Source of the DNA: Massilia sp. Bi118
GTDB taxonomy: Bacteria > Pseudomonadota > Gammaproteobacteria > Burkholderiales > Burkholderiaceae_D
DNA: 64,000 bases
NCBI RefSeq assembly: GCF_918697865.1
Contig: NZ_CAKKMV010000019.1
Location: 1-64,000, forward strand
Direction: 5' to 3'
Shown: positions 35,563-44,008 of the stretch, one piece after another
How positions within the stretch are numbered: position 1 is the stretch's first letter
Layout: each line of letters starts with the position of its first letter
Program-made: the position numbers and the translations under genes
The notes under the pieces: generated by a model
What the model saw: the letters and a program-made list of their open reading frames with translations, nothing else
Told to the model about the DNA's origin: nothing
Databases searched by the model: none

Positions 35563-37603
35563 GCTGCCGCCCGCGCCGCTACTCGACATCGCCGGCAGCA
35601 GCGCCGCCGTCTGCCAGGCCGTACTCGGCCTGCGCGGCGACGCGCTGCACGTGGAACTGGGACGCATCGCCGGCGAACTGCTGGCGGCGCCGCAGGGTGT
35701 GTTTGCAACCGGCGCCGTAGCGAGCGATGCGGGCGAAGGCCTGCTGGCTGCGCAGGTGACGCTGAATGGCGATGTACTCGGCCACTACCGGCTCGGCGGC
35801 CGCAACTTCGGCGAGGCCGACCGGCGCCAGCTCGACACCCTGGCGACCCTCACCGGAACGCTCCTGCAGATGCACGGCCTGGCCCAGCGCACCACCCACG
35901 CCTACGCCCAGGTCGAGGCCCAGCTGGCGCACCAGTCGCAGATCCTCGACCAGATCCACGAGTCCGTGCTGACCACCGACCGCATGGGCTACATCACCAG
36001 CTGGAACCGCGGCGCCGAGCAGCTGTTCGGCTACACGGCGGTGGAAGCGGTGGGGCGGCACGTTCTGTTCCTGTATGTGGACGACGGCAGCGGCGAGGAG
36101 GGCGCGGACTTCCCGGACGCCTTTGCGGAGCAGGGCGGCCGCATGATGGAAGTCCGGCGCCGCAAGAAGTCCGGCGAGATCTTCTGGGCCAGCCTGTCGC
36201 TGTCGCCGCTGCGCGACCTCGAAGACAACCCGGTCGGCCTGATCGCCTACCTGACCGACATCACCGAGCGCAAGCTGGCCGAGGAGCGCCTGCACCACCT
36301 GGCCTACTACCAGGAGCTGACCGGCCTGCCGAACCGCACCCTGTTCGCGCGCCTGGTCGACCAGGGCCTGATGTCCGCCCAGCGCAACGAAGGCACGGCC
36401 TGCGTGCTGTACATCGACCTGAACCGCTTCAAGCTGATCAACGGCACCCTCGGCCGCACCGTCGGCGACGAGCTGCTGCGCCAGGTCGCCCAGCGCTTCC
36501 GCAAGACCCTGCGCGACGAAGACGTGGTCTCGCACCTGGCCGCCGACGAATTCGCGATCGGCCTGTTCGACGTGCGCCAGCACTTCGAAGCCACCACGGT
36601 GGCGCAGAAACTGCAGGCGGTGTTGGAGGCCCCATTCCTGATCGGCGGCCACGACCTGCGCGTCGGCGCCAGCATCGGCATCAGCGTCTATCCGCAGGAC
36701 GGCACGGATGCCGAAACCCTGCTGCGCATGGCCGACATCGCGATGCAGCGCGCCAAGGAGCGCGTCGACAACCCCGACCACAACGTCGCCTTCTACCGCC
36801 TTGACATGAACGAGGGCATGCAGCAGCGCATGCAGATCGAAACCGGCCTGCGCCACGCGCTGGGCCACGGCGAACTGCTGCTGCACTACCAGCCCAAATT
36901 CGAGATCGGCAGCTCACGTCTGGTTGGCGCCGAGGCGCTGGTGCGCTGGATGCATCCGCAGCGCGGCATGATCCCGCCTTCCGACTTCATTCCGCTGGCC
37001 GAGACCACCGGTTTGATCGTGCAGGTGGGGGAGTGGGTGCTGGAACAGGCCTGCGCGCAGGCGGCGATCTGGCAGCGGGCCGGCTTGCCGCCGTTCCGGC
37101 TGGCGGTGAACGTGTCGGCGCGCGAGTTTACGTCTTCGCTGCCGGGCAGGGTGGCCGATACCTTGAAGCGGTATCGCATCGATGCGTCGTGGCTGGAGCT
37201 GGAGATTACCGAGAGTACGCTGATGCATGATATCGATTATGTTATCGGGATCATGGATCACATCAGTGCGCTGGGCGTGGCTTTGTCGCTGGACGACTTC
37301 GGGACTGGTTACTCTTCTCTTTCGTACCTGAAGCGCTTCCCTATCGATACCTTGAAGATCGACCGGTCCTTCACTACCGGTATCCCTTCCGACGTCAGCG
37401 ACTGTGCGATTGCCAGTACCATCATCAGCATGGGGCGCAAGCTGGGGCATCGCGTCATCGCCGAGGGGGTGGAGACGCTGGAACAGATGGAGTTCCTGCG
37501 GCAGGCGGGGTGCGATGAGGTGCAGGGCTACCTGTACGGCAAGCCGATGGCGGCGTATGACTTTGAGAAGGCGTTGCGGGAGAATTGGTTGCTGGTGGCT
37601 TGA
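35555..37603 (+). CDS. PAS-GGDEF(degenerate)-EAL cyclic-di-GMP phosphodiesterase
   Basis: A protein of 682 residues from the ATG at 35555, overlapping the HDOD stop by 8 bases. The first 120 residues are GAF-like; a PAS domain follows (HESVLTTDRMGYITSWNRGA with FGYTAVEAVG) with a PAC segment, then GGDEF and EAL domains. The GGDEF signature is changed to HLAADEFAIG, so the cyclase site is expected to be dead or only GTP-sensing. EAL is intact (GAEALVRWMHPQRG, LDDFGTGYSSLSYLKRF, EGVETLEQ), so the product should hydrolyse c-di-GMP. tRNA-Ser and the genomic island follow at once. Confidence 0.92.
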   Translation: MSKLPPAPLLDIAGSSAAVCQAVLGLRGDALHVELGRIAGELLAAPQGVFATGAVASDAGEGLLAAQVTLNGDVLGHYRLGGRNFGEADRRQLDTLATLTGTLLQMHGLAQRTTHAYAQVEAQLAHQSQILDQIHESVLTTDRMGYITSWNRGAEQLFGYTAVEAVGRHVLFLYVDDGSGEEGADFPDAFAEQGGRMMEVRRRKKSGEIFWASLSLSPLRDLEDNPVGLIAYLTDITERKLAEERLHHLAYYQELTGLPNRTLFARLVDQGLMSAQRNEGTACVLYIDLNRFKLINGTLGRTVGDELLRQVAQRFRKTLRDEDVVSHLAADEFAIGLFDVRQHFEATTVAQKLQAVLEAPFLIGGHDLRVGASIGISVYPQDGTDAETLLRMADIAMQRAKERVDNPDHNVAFYRLDMNEGMQQRMQIETGLRHALGHGELLLHYQPKFEIGSSRLVGAEALVRWMHPQRGMIPPSDFIPLAETTGLIVQVGEWVLEQACAQAAIWQRAGLPPFRLAVNVSAREFTSSLPGRVADTLKRYRIDASWLELEITESTLMHDIDYVIGIMDHISALGVALSLDDFGTGYSSLSYLKRFPIDTLKIDRSFTTGIPSDVSDCAIASTIISMGRKLGHRVIAEGVETLEQMEFLRQAGCDEVQGYLYGKPMAAYDFEKALRENWLLVA

Positions 37604-37628
37604 GCTGCCTGTACGGCAACGATTTATG

Positions 37629-37634
37629 TATAAT
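37629..37634 (+). promoter_or_regulatory. -10 element of the tRNA-Ser gene
   Basis: A consensus TATAAT lies 11 bases before the mature tRNA 5' end. The -35 region is not well conserved (TGCCTG at a 17-base spacing). Confidence 0.6.
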
Positions 37635-37645
37635 GCGGTTCCCCA

Positions 37646-37735
37646 GGAAGCGTGGCCGAGTGGTTGAAGGCAGCAGTCTTGAAAACTGCCGACGGGGGAA
37701 CCCGTTCGTGAGTTCGAATCTCACCGCTTCCGCCA
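37646..37735 (+). tRNA. tRNA-Ser (anticodon TGA)
   Basis: A 90-base gene beginning GGAAGCG and ending CGCTTCC-G-CCA with encoded CCA. The anticodon arm is GCAGT, loop CTTGAAA, ACTGC, with anticodon TGA at 37680-37682 reading UCN codons ending mainly in A. The long variable arm (GACGGGGGAACCCGTTC region) and the TTCGAATC T-loop confirm a class II serine tRNA. The 3' end serves as the integration site of the genomic island, and integration leaves the tRNA intact. Confidence 0.97.
37722..37735 (+). repeat. attL: tRNA-Ser 3' end, left boundary of the genomic island
   Basis: The 14 bases CACCGCTTCCGCCA at the end of the tRNA are repeated exactly at 57933-57946 in the same orientation. A P4-type integrase starts 140 bases inside this end, the standard arrangement for tRNA-targeting islands. 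Confidence 0.88.
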
Positions 37736-37745
37736 GTACATGATC

Positions 37746-37771
37746 AAAACCCCAGCAATGGGGTTTTTTTT
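37746..37771 (+). terminator. Intrinsic terminator just inside attL
   Basis: AAAACCCC (37746-37753) pairs with GGGGTTTT (37760-37767) around a 6-base loop, extended by further T residues to 37771. It now ends the tRNA transcript, but it lies on the island side of the junction. Confidence 0.88.
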
Positions 37772-37874
37772 CGTCCACTTCTCATAGAGCAAAGCCCCAA
37801 AAATAGTCCAGATTGTTCCACGGAAATGCGTTAAAATCCGCTCATTGCGTGTGGGTAGAGATGGGGGTAAGTAA

Positions 37875-39110
37875 GTGGCGGTCGTGACTGAAAAATTGTC
37901 TGCGCTAGGGGTGCGTCAGCTGACTAAGCCCGGCTATTACGGCGATGGCGCGGGACTTTGGCTTCAGGTATCCAAGACCGGCACGAAGAGCTGGATTTTT
38001 CGGTACACGGTTTCGGGCAAACAGCGTGAAATGGGGCTGGGGCCACTCCATACGGTTAGCTTGGCGGACGCCAGGGCTCGAGCAAAAGACTGCCGTCTTC
38101 TCCTGCTCGACGGTAAGGACCCGATCGACGAGCGCCGTACGGTGAAAAACGCGCAAACATTGGCGCGCGCCAAGCGGATTACTTTCGACGAATGCGCTGC
38201 GAAGTACATCGCCGTCAAGCGCACCGACTGGAAGAACGCAAAGCACGCGAGCCAGTGGGAGAACACGCTCGCTACCTATGCCTCGCCGGTCATCGGGGCG
38301 CTTTCGGTTGCAGACATCGACACCGATCTGGTAGTGAAAGTGCTCAGCCCTATCTGGACGACGAAGACGGAGACTGCTAGTCGCCTGCGAGGACGTATCG
38401 AAAGCATCCTCGATTGGGCCACGGTAAGCAAATTCCGCCAAGGTGATAACCCGGCACGCTGGAACGGGCACTTGGAAGTATTGCTGGCCGATCCGAACAA
38501 GGTTGCCCCCGTCGTCCACCACCCGTCGCTTCCTTGGCAGGAACTCGGCGAATTCATGCTGGCTTTGCGAGAGCGAGAGGGCATCGCCGCGCGTGCTGTT
38601 GAGTTCGCGATCTTGACAGCTGTTCGCTCTGGCGAAGTGCGTGGCATGGTCTGGTCGGAGGTCGATCTGGAAGCCGGAGTCTGGACGATTCCGAAGGAAC
38701 GGATGAAGGCAGGCAAGGAACATCGTGTTCCATTGTCGACCCAGGCCAAGGCGCTCTTGCGCGCCATGCCGCGCGAAGGAGATGCGGTGTTTTTTGGGCG
38801 GAAGGCCGACACGCCGTTGTCTGATATGAGCCTGACTGCGGTGCTGAAGCGTATGGGCAGAAAGGACATTACGGTACATGGGTTCCGCTCGACGTTCCGC
38901 ATGTGGTGTGCTGAATCAGTGGGCAATTTCTTCTCGCGGGAAGTATGTGAGCACGCCCTTGCGCACAAGCTGCCGGATAAGGTCGAAGAGGCGTACCAGC
39001 GCGGCGATTTGTTGGCGAAGCGTGTCGTGCTAATGCAAGCGTGGAGCGACTTCTGTGCTGTTGTTCCCGTTGCGGCATCGGTTAGCACCATTCATCAGGC
39101 GGCGGCTTAG
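37875..39110 (+). CDS. int: P4-type tyrosine recombinase (island integrase)
   Basis: A 411-residue integrase with a GTG start at 37875 behind GGGGG. The N-terminal DUF4102 domain shows LTKPGYYGDGAGLWLQVSKT and KSWIFRYTVSGKQREMGLG, the arm-binding module of P4-like integrases. The core-binding domain follows, and the catalytic domain contains the first Arg in AVRSGEVRGMVW (near 252), Lys in KEHRVPLS, the H-x-x-R in VHGFRSTFRMW (near 335), a later His in ALAHKLPD and the nucleophile Tyr in EEAYQRGD (near 374). All active-site residues are present. It catalyses site-specific integration and excision at the adjacent tRNA-Ser end. Confidence 0.96.
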   Translation: MAVVTEKLSALGVRQLTKPGYYGDGAGLWLQVSKTGTKSWIFRYTVSGKQREMGLGPLHTVSLADARARAKDCRLLLLDGKDPIDERRTVKNAQTLARAKRITFDECAAKYIAVKRTDWKNAKHASQWENTLATYASPVIGALSVADIDTDLVVKVLSPIWTTKTETASRLRGRIESILDWATVSKFRQGDNPARWNGHLEVLLADPNKVAPVVHHPSLPWQELGEFMLALREREGIAARAVEFAILTAVRSGEVRGMVWSEVDLEAGVWTIPKERMKAGKEHRVPLSTQAKALLRAMPREGDAVFFGRKADTPLSDMSLTAVLKRMGRKDITVHGFRSTFRMWCAESVGNFFSREVCEHALAHKLPDKVEEAYQRGDLLAKRVVLMQAWSDFCAVVPVAASVSTIHQAAA

Positions 39111-39236
39111 CTCGCCAGACAACAACGCCGCTGCCGGATGATCAAGAGCGTGCAATGCTCTTTGGCCCCTAACGAACAATCCCGGTATATCTGAGACCTA
39201 AATTCTCTGGGTCGAATTATTTTTGGCCTACTAAGC

Positions 39237-39269
39237 TGGATACCTCTTAGTCAAGAAGGAGTGTATCCA
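39237..39269 (+). promoter_or_regulatory. Inverted repeat around the ribosome-binding site of the AlpA gene
   Basis: TGGATAC (39237-39243) and GTATCCA (39263-39269) form a 7-bp inverted repeat whose 19-base loop contains AAGAAGGAG, the Shine-Dalgarno sequence of the downstream gene. It could be an operator for the AlpA regulator or an RNA hairpin presenting the ribosome-binding site. Confidence 0.45.
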
Positions 39270-39273
39270 AAGC

Positions 39274-39540
39274 ATGGCCATGATTTTGCGCATCAAAGCT
39301 GTCAAGGAGCTGACCGGTCTCGGCCGCAGCAGCATCTACGACAAAATCAAGCGGAACGAATTCCCTCCGCCGATCTCCCTCGGCCCCCGCGCCGTCGGCT
39401 GGCTCGTCAGTGACCTGGACATCTGGCTCAACGCTCAGGCCGCCTCGTCGCCTCGCCACATTGCGTGGCGTGCCGCACAGTCTGCGCGCTGCGAACTCAA
39501 GGGCCAGAAGAGCGCCCGCAAGGGCTCGGCATGCGCGTAA
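39274..39540 (+). CDS. AlpA-family transcriptional regulator
   Basis: An 88-residue MerR-like winged-helix protein: ILRIKAVKELTGLGRSSIYD, then IKRNEFPPPISLGPRAVGWL and VSDLDIWLNAQA, the full AlpA signature. Such proteins activate integrase or excision functions and replication genes of P4-like satellites and islands. The C-terminal 25 residues are a basic tail. The start at 39274 has a good AAGGAG site. The last 10 bases overlap the ATG of the next gene, so regulator and replication protein are translationally linked. Confidence 0.92.
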   Translation: MAMILRIKAVKELTGLGRSSIYDKIKRNEFPPPISLGPRAVGWLVSDLDIWLNAQAASSPRHIAWRAAQSARCELKGQKSARKGSACA

Positions 39541-41606
39541 TCTCCGGTTCCGTTCAGGTTGCTGACGCGCCCCAGGCGTCGGCACATCTGACATCGGACC
39601 GAGCTGACCTCGCAGGCATGCGGGCGCACGGCGTGTCGAACAAGGGGGCGGCGTTCGACATGCTGGACAACGGTCCGGCGTCGCTCGGCGTCGTTGCACG
39701 CGAACAGGATACGAGCTACCAATTCCTCGCTCCCCAATTCGATAACATCCCGGGAAAACTCAAGAATCTGGCACGCTGGCTCACTTGGAAGGCAGAGTCG
39801 ATGAACGGTGGGAAGCCCCGGAAAGTGCCGTATTGCCCGACGTTGCTGAACGTGCGGGGCAGTTCGACCGATCCGAACACTTGGGGTACTTTCGCTCAAG
39901 CGGAGGCTGCTTTCGAGGAAGGGGGGTACACCGGAATTGCATTCGTTCTGAACGGTGACGGTATCGTCGGGGTCGACATTGACCAATGCATGGTCAACGG
40001 TCAGCCATCGATGGCGGCGATGACCTTGATGAAAAAGCTTGGCGTCGAGTACATCGAAGTGTCGCCGTCGGGCACCGGGCTGCGTGGATTTGGCTACGCT
40101 GAAAAATTGGAAAGGGGAGTTAACGGCAATTTGGATGGGCTGAAGGTCGAGTTGTATTCCGACCGCAGGCTCTTGACCGTGACCGGGCATGTGCTGAAAT
40201 ACGGGCCGCTCGTCCGCCTGAACGGGTTCGCCGACCTCGCAAATACGATCCGCGCAAGCACGGTCAGCAAGTCGCTCTGCGTGACTGCCCACGGCGTGCA
40301 GGAAGATCGTCATGGCGCCTGGATGCGCCAGGTGATCAGTGGTGAGGTCTATCACGACAGCCTGCGTGACATGGCTGGTTCGTTGATTGCCTCCGGCACG
40401 CAACCGGGCGTAGTCGTGTCGTACCTGCGTGGCCTCATGCAATCCTCTCAGGGCCCTCACGACGATCGCTGGAAAGCCCGTATGGACGAAATCCCGAGGC
40501 TGGTAGACAGCGCCGTGAAGAAATTCTCGCGGCAGGTAGTGGACCTCAGCCGGGTTTTGCAGCTGACGGAGAAATCGGCCAATGACGACACGTCCGCACA
40601 TCGCTTTAAGATGCTGACTGCGGCACAGCTCGCGCAAGCAGAACCGGTTAAGTGGATGGTTCGCGGTCTGTTGCCGCAGGTCGGTCTCGCTGCGCTGTAT
40701 GGCCCGAGCGGTTCTGGCAAGTCGTTCCTGACCCTGGACTTGGGCGCATCGGTAGCGTCCGGTGTGTCTGAGTGGTACGGCATGCGAATCACGCAATGCC
40801 CTGTTACTTACTGCGTGCTGGAGGGGGAAGGGGGCATGGGCAAGCGTATCGCCGCTTGGGAAAAATACAAAGCGCGGCAAATGCCGGACGCCTTGCGGTT
40901 CATTACGCAGCAGTTCGACATCACCTCGGCATCGGACGTCGAAGGACTGGCGCGCGCTGTCCGTGACGCTGGTGGTGCGGATGGTTTGATTGTGTTGGAC
41001 ACGCTCAACCGCGCCGCCCCTGGTACCGATGAGAACTCGTCGAAAGATATGGGGGTGATCATCGCCAATGCAAAAGCGCTGCAGCAGTTGACGGGCGGGA
41101 TGGTGCTGTTGGTGCATCACACCGGCAAAGACGAAAGCAAGGGCATGCGCGGCCACTCCAGTCTGTTCGCGGCGATGGATTGCGTTATCGGGGTTGTTAC
41201 TGGACAGGGCCTGAGCTGGGCGGTCGCCAAGTCTAAGGATGATGTCACCGGCACGCTGCACGGCTTCCGGCTCGAACAAGTCACGGTGGGCCAGGACGAG
41301 TACGGCGACGACATCACGTCGTGCGTGGCGGTGTCCATCGCTCCGCCCATCGCGCAACGAGGCGCCAAGAAGCTCGGGCGACATCAGCAGACTGCCCGCG
41401 ACGTGCTGTGCATTATGTTCAACAATGCTGCCGACGGCAGGACGATCATGTATGCCGCAGCGTATGACGCGATTTCCGATGCTATCGACGTCGACCCAAA
41501 GCACAAACGAGAACGTGCCAAAGATGCTGTCAAGGCACTCGCAGGCCATGGCATGGTTGAACTGACTGAGACCCACATCGTGCGCCTGCCGGCCTTGGGG
41601 CAATAA
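39531..41606 (+). CDS. Island replication protein: PrimPol-like N-terminus with RepA-type AAA ATPase
   Basis: A protein of 691 residues from the ATG at 39531, overlapping the AlpA stop. The N-terminal part (about 60-230) resembles primase-polymerase-like domains of mobile elements (LARWLTWKAESMNGGKPRKV, GIVGVDIDQCMVNG with acidic D-x-D, and SPSGTGLRGFGYA). The C-terminal part is a RecA/RepA-like ATPase with Walker A YGPSGSGKSFLTLDLG near 390, Walker B GLIVLDTLNRAAPG near 486 and LLVHHTGKDESKGMRGHSSL, as in hexameric RepA helicases. It probably drives replication of the excised circle. Origin-like hairpins lie just downstream at 41726-41833. Confidence 0.85.
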   Translation: MRVISGSVQVADAPQASAHLTSDRADLAGMRAHGVSNKGAAFDMLDNGPASLGVVAREQDTSYQFLAPQFDNIPGKLKNLARWLTWKAESMNGGKPRKVPYCPTLLNVRGSSTDPNTWGTFAQAEAAFEEGGYTGIAFVLNGDGIVGVDIDQCMVNGQPSMAAMTLMKKLGVEYIEVSPSGTGLRGFGYAEKLERGVNGNLDGLKVELYSDRRLLTVTGHVLKYGPLVRLNGFADLANTIRASTVSKSLCVTAHGVQEDRHGAWMRQVISGEVYHDSLRDMAGSLIASGTQPGVVVSYLRGLMQSSQGPHDDRWKARMDEIPRLVDSAVKKFSRQVVDLSRVLQLTEKSANDDTSAHRFKMLTAAQLAQAEPVKWMVRGLLPQVGLAALYGPSGSGKSFLTLDLGASVASGVSEWYGMRITQCPVTYCVLEGEGGMGKRIAAWEKYKARQMPDALRFITQQFDITSASDVEGLARAVRDAGGADGLIVLDTLNRAAPGTDENSSKDMGVIIANAKALQQLTGGMVLLVHHTGKDESKGMRGHSSLFAAMDCVIGVVTGQGLSWAVAKSKDDVTGTLHGFRLEQVTVGQDEYGDDITSCVAVSIAPPIAQRGAKKLGRHQQTARDVLCIMFNNAADGRTIMYAAAYDAISDAIDVDPKHKRERAKDAVKALAGHGMVELTETHIVRLPALGQ

Positions 41607-41725
41607 CACGGCACCGCGAGAGGATTTTGCACTGGTACCCAAACGATAGACGTACTGCCTAGCCCCACAGACCTACCTGCCGACCAATCTACCGACCTAC
41701 TGACCGACTATATTCCGCTCAGCCC

Positions 41726-41833
41726 TTCCCGGTTTCCCCCTCCCCCTATAGGGGAGGTGGGAAAGTCCGGGATCAATATGGGCGCCCGTACATTCCCGGT
41801 TTTTCTTAATTCGGGAAAAACTGGGATCAAAAA
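41726..41833. repeat. Hairpin and repeat cluster, candidate island origin
   Basis: A long imperfect hairpin at 41728-41771 is built from nested pairs CCCGG/CCGGG, TTTCCC/GGGAAA and CCTCCCC/GGGGAGG. A second hairpin has arms CCCGGTTTTTC (41795-41805) and GAAAAACTGGG (41815-41825). The word TTCCCGGTTT occurs twice (41726 and 41793), and C(C/T)GGGATCAA occurs twice. The cluster lies 120 bases downstream of the replication gene in a non-coding gap, a frequent place for the origin of a plasmid-like element. Termination is an alternative role. Confidence 0.5.
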
Positions 41834-41890
41834 AAGGTCGAATTACTCTGGCTACTGTGTAATAGCTAGGTATTAAATAAGAGAACATTT

Positions 41891-42286
41891 ATGAACACTG
41901 ACATTATCAAAGGCTGGACGTGGACTATCAAACGACAGGCCAAACACCGAGCAAATCAGGGCATCGTGTGCCTGACGCCTGAGGAAGCAAGGGCACTGGT
42001 CGCAATCGATGCGAGCTTGAACGGCTATGAAGGGCTGCGCAAAAACCGCGTACTCAGCCAGGTGACGTTCAGTACGGAACGCCATTTGGGTTACCTCGAA
42101 TTGATCGAGGCTATCCGCGTGGGCATTGATCGTAATGCAACGATTGCCTTCGACGACCCGCTCAAGGTCGAGAAAGGCGCTCTCCGTGCCACGCAAACTG
42201 CTCTGTTCGGCGAACTGGACAAACCGATCGGCATTGTCGTCGGGACGATGTACATGGAAATCCAGCCGAGGGAAGCGGGGCACTAA
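41891..42286 (+). CDS. Hypothetical protein (island)
   Basis: A 131-residue protein starting MNTDIIKGWTWTIKRQAKHR, preceded by AAGAGAA. Features that can be seen: a C-L-T-P-E-E-A segment, ATFSTERHLGYLELIEAIRVG-type helix-strand alternation and a hydrophobic end (GIVVGTMYMEIQP). It has no signal peptide, zinc ligand set or helix-turn-helix I can defend. It follows the origin-like region and probably belongs to the element's core functions rather than its cargo. I do not recognise the family. Confidence 0.65.
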   Translation: MNTDIIKGWTWTIKRQAKHRANQGIVCLTPEEARALVAIDASLNGYEGLRKNRVLSQVTFSTERHLGYLELIEAIRVGIDRNATIAFDDPLKVEKGALRATQTALFGELDKPIGIVVGTMYMEIQPREAGH

Positions 42287-42359
42287 GACCGCAGCATTAC
42301 GCGACCAAAGCGAACCGTGCGTGCAAACGTCCGGTTCGCTTTTCTTTTAGGTGTTCTCA

Positions 42360-42896
42360 ATGAAAAAAGCCAAGGCAGCCCGAGTACCACTGCTTGAGAA
42401 TGCGTTCGAGCTGAACCTGCCAAAACTGATGCGAACAGTGAAAGCAACGGGTGACTCTCGGGTTGTGCTCGACGATGGAGTTGTGCGAACTGTAGCCATG
42501 CTCACCGAGACGCGATTAGCGGTCTTTCTAGGCGGCCGATCATGGATCGTCGACATCGTGACCGTCCACTGCTTAAAAGACCGCGTACGCCCCCTCCTAA
42601 AGTGTCCTCGCGCGCACGAAGGGAATTTTCAATCACTTTACTTTCGAGGCGATGAGCTGGCGTGCCGACACTGTCATACGCTGCGATACCGGACGAATGT
42701 TGCAGCGTCAGCGGCAGATCGAGTGCGGATCGCGCGATTGAAGTTGTTGCGGGAGATGGGGGCAGAGCCTGGCGAACCTATGGCAGCACGTCAGCCTTTT
42801 GCATGGCGCAAACGGTACCTCAGCTTAGCGGCGCGTGTCGAGCGCCTAACCTCTGCCGATTATCAGAACGTCCGGGATTCGCTGGTGCGTATCTGA
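42360..42896 (+). CDS. Hypothetical zinc-ribbon-like protein (island)
   Basis: A protein of 178 residues from the ATG at 42360 behind AGGTG. The centre contains C-P-R-A-H ... LACRHCHTLRYRTN, a set of three closely spaced cysteines plus histidines consistent with a small zinc ribbon. The surrounding LRYRTN is a pattern I have seen in conserved mobile-element proteins of unknown role. The N-terminal part has beta-strand character (RVVLDDGVVRTVAMLTETRL), and the C-terminal part is helical and Arg-rich, suggesting nucleic-acid contact. Same strand as the preceding gene with a 73-base gap. Function unknown. Confidence 0.65.
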   Translation: MKKAKAARVPLLENAFELNLPKLMRTVKATGDSRVVLDDGVVRTVAMLTETRLAVFLGGRSWIVDIVTVHCLKDRVRPLLKCPRAHEGNFQSLYFRGDELACRHCHTLRYRTNVAASAADRVRIARLKLLREMGAEPGEPMAARQPFAWRKRYLSLAARVERLTSADYQNVRDSLVRI

Positions 42897-42979
42897 CAGC
42901 CTACGTATTGTTGTGCACGCCAAAGCGTGGGCAGCTTTTTTAAGTTGCTCACACCCACTTTTTACGTTGTGTGACTACT

Positions 42980-43933
42980 TTATTTGCTTGTGAGGTCTTT
43001 AAGTAGCAGCTTTGACTGCAGTGTTTCAAACTGCGCGTAAGTCGTTCCGTCCTCCAGCTTCCAGTATTCCCGTCCGTTGATCGAGTAGCCCGCTAGCACC
43101 CCTGCAGCTTGTGATGGGCTCTTGAAGAGATGATCTCGTGTCATCCTCAATTTCGCACCATCTAAGGCAAGCGTACCTAACTCGACCAAAGTCTGCCTTA
43201 GTGCCGCCATGCTGCTAGTCATGCTTTTGTATGTGGTATTTGTTGCGAAAGAACCTTCTAACACCACTATGCCCTCATCGGTACGTATAGCTCGAGCATC
43301 AACATCCGCCACCCGGAGATAAAAAATCGGCGGCTTATCTGATATTTGCATGCTTTCAATGTCGCCAACCAAAACGTTTTGCGACTGAGCGTCTGGTTTT
43401 GTGACAGGAGCTTGATGACCCAATGGTTGAGAAACGAGGGTATCAAGGACTTTATGCCCCAGCGCGCCCATCAACATTCGCGCTGCTATAAGAAATTCTT
43501 CCATCGCATCGCGGTCTGAACGTGGAAGCGATGGCAACTGAGGGGACGAAAAGTTAGTCATCCGATAACGACCTGCATGCTTAGCGATTGCAACTAAGCG
43601 GGACTCTAGGTATCGAACGTGCGCTTTCGTCAAGTTTTCATCCTTACTTGTAAAAGCGATAACTTCCGTCCAAAAATCCTTTCCGGTCATATGTGAAGAC
43701 AACCGATCGATTACAACCTCTGCCTCACCAATATACACAGCGTTACTACCAGTCTCATCGTCCACACCAAAAAGAAAGTAAACCCCAGGGCGCTGAACCT
43801 CTGGCCACTCGCGCAACTCTTGGAAGCGTGAGCGTGGACAAGCAAGAGCCTGGCCACTCCAGTTCGTGATCTCGGCATGTCGGATACCTGATGCGCTTTC
43901 GTCCGGAAGATAAATCTTTATTGTCTTTCCCAT
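42980..43933 (-). CDS. GIY-YIG nuclease family protein with DUF4357 C-terminus
   Basis: A 317-residue protein. The GIY-YIG core is visible at residues 50-56 (GVYFLFG) and 65-70 (AVYIGE), with the catalytic arginine in VIDRLSSHM (near 77) and the metal-binding glutamate in RYLESRLV (near 109), so the nuclease site looks intact. The C-terminal 60 residues (SPSQAAGVLAGYSINGREYW onward) are a DUF4357 module, often fused to this nuclease type. It lies 75 bases downstream of the OLD-like ATPase on the same strand and is probably co-transcribed with it. Codon use is AT-richer than the chromosomal flanks. A role as DNA-cleaving effector in phage defence is inferred. Confidence 0.85.
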   Translation of the reverse strand: MGKTIKIYLPDESASGIRHAEITNWSGQALACPRSRFQELREWPEVQRPGVYFLFGVDDETGSNAVYIGEAEVVIDRLSSHMTGKDFWTEVIAFTSKDENLTKAHVRYLESRLVAIAKHAGRYRMTNFSSPQLPSLPRSDRDAMEEFLIAARMLMGALGHKVLDTLVSQPLGHQAPVTKPDAQSQNVLVGDIESMQISDKPPIFYLRVADVDARAIRTDEGIVVLEGSFATNTTYKSMTSSMAALRQTLVELGTLALDGAKLRMTRDHLFKSPSQAAGVLAGYSINGREYWKLEDGTTYAQFETLQSKLLLKDLTSK

Positions 43934-44008
43934 TATTGTTTATCAATATTTGATTTTCATAGTTACGCCAATGACTTCCTGATTGTTTTGCCTCGAGTCT
44001 TCAAGAGC

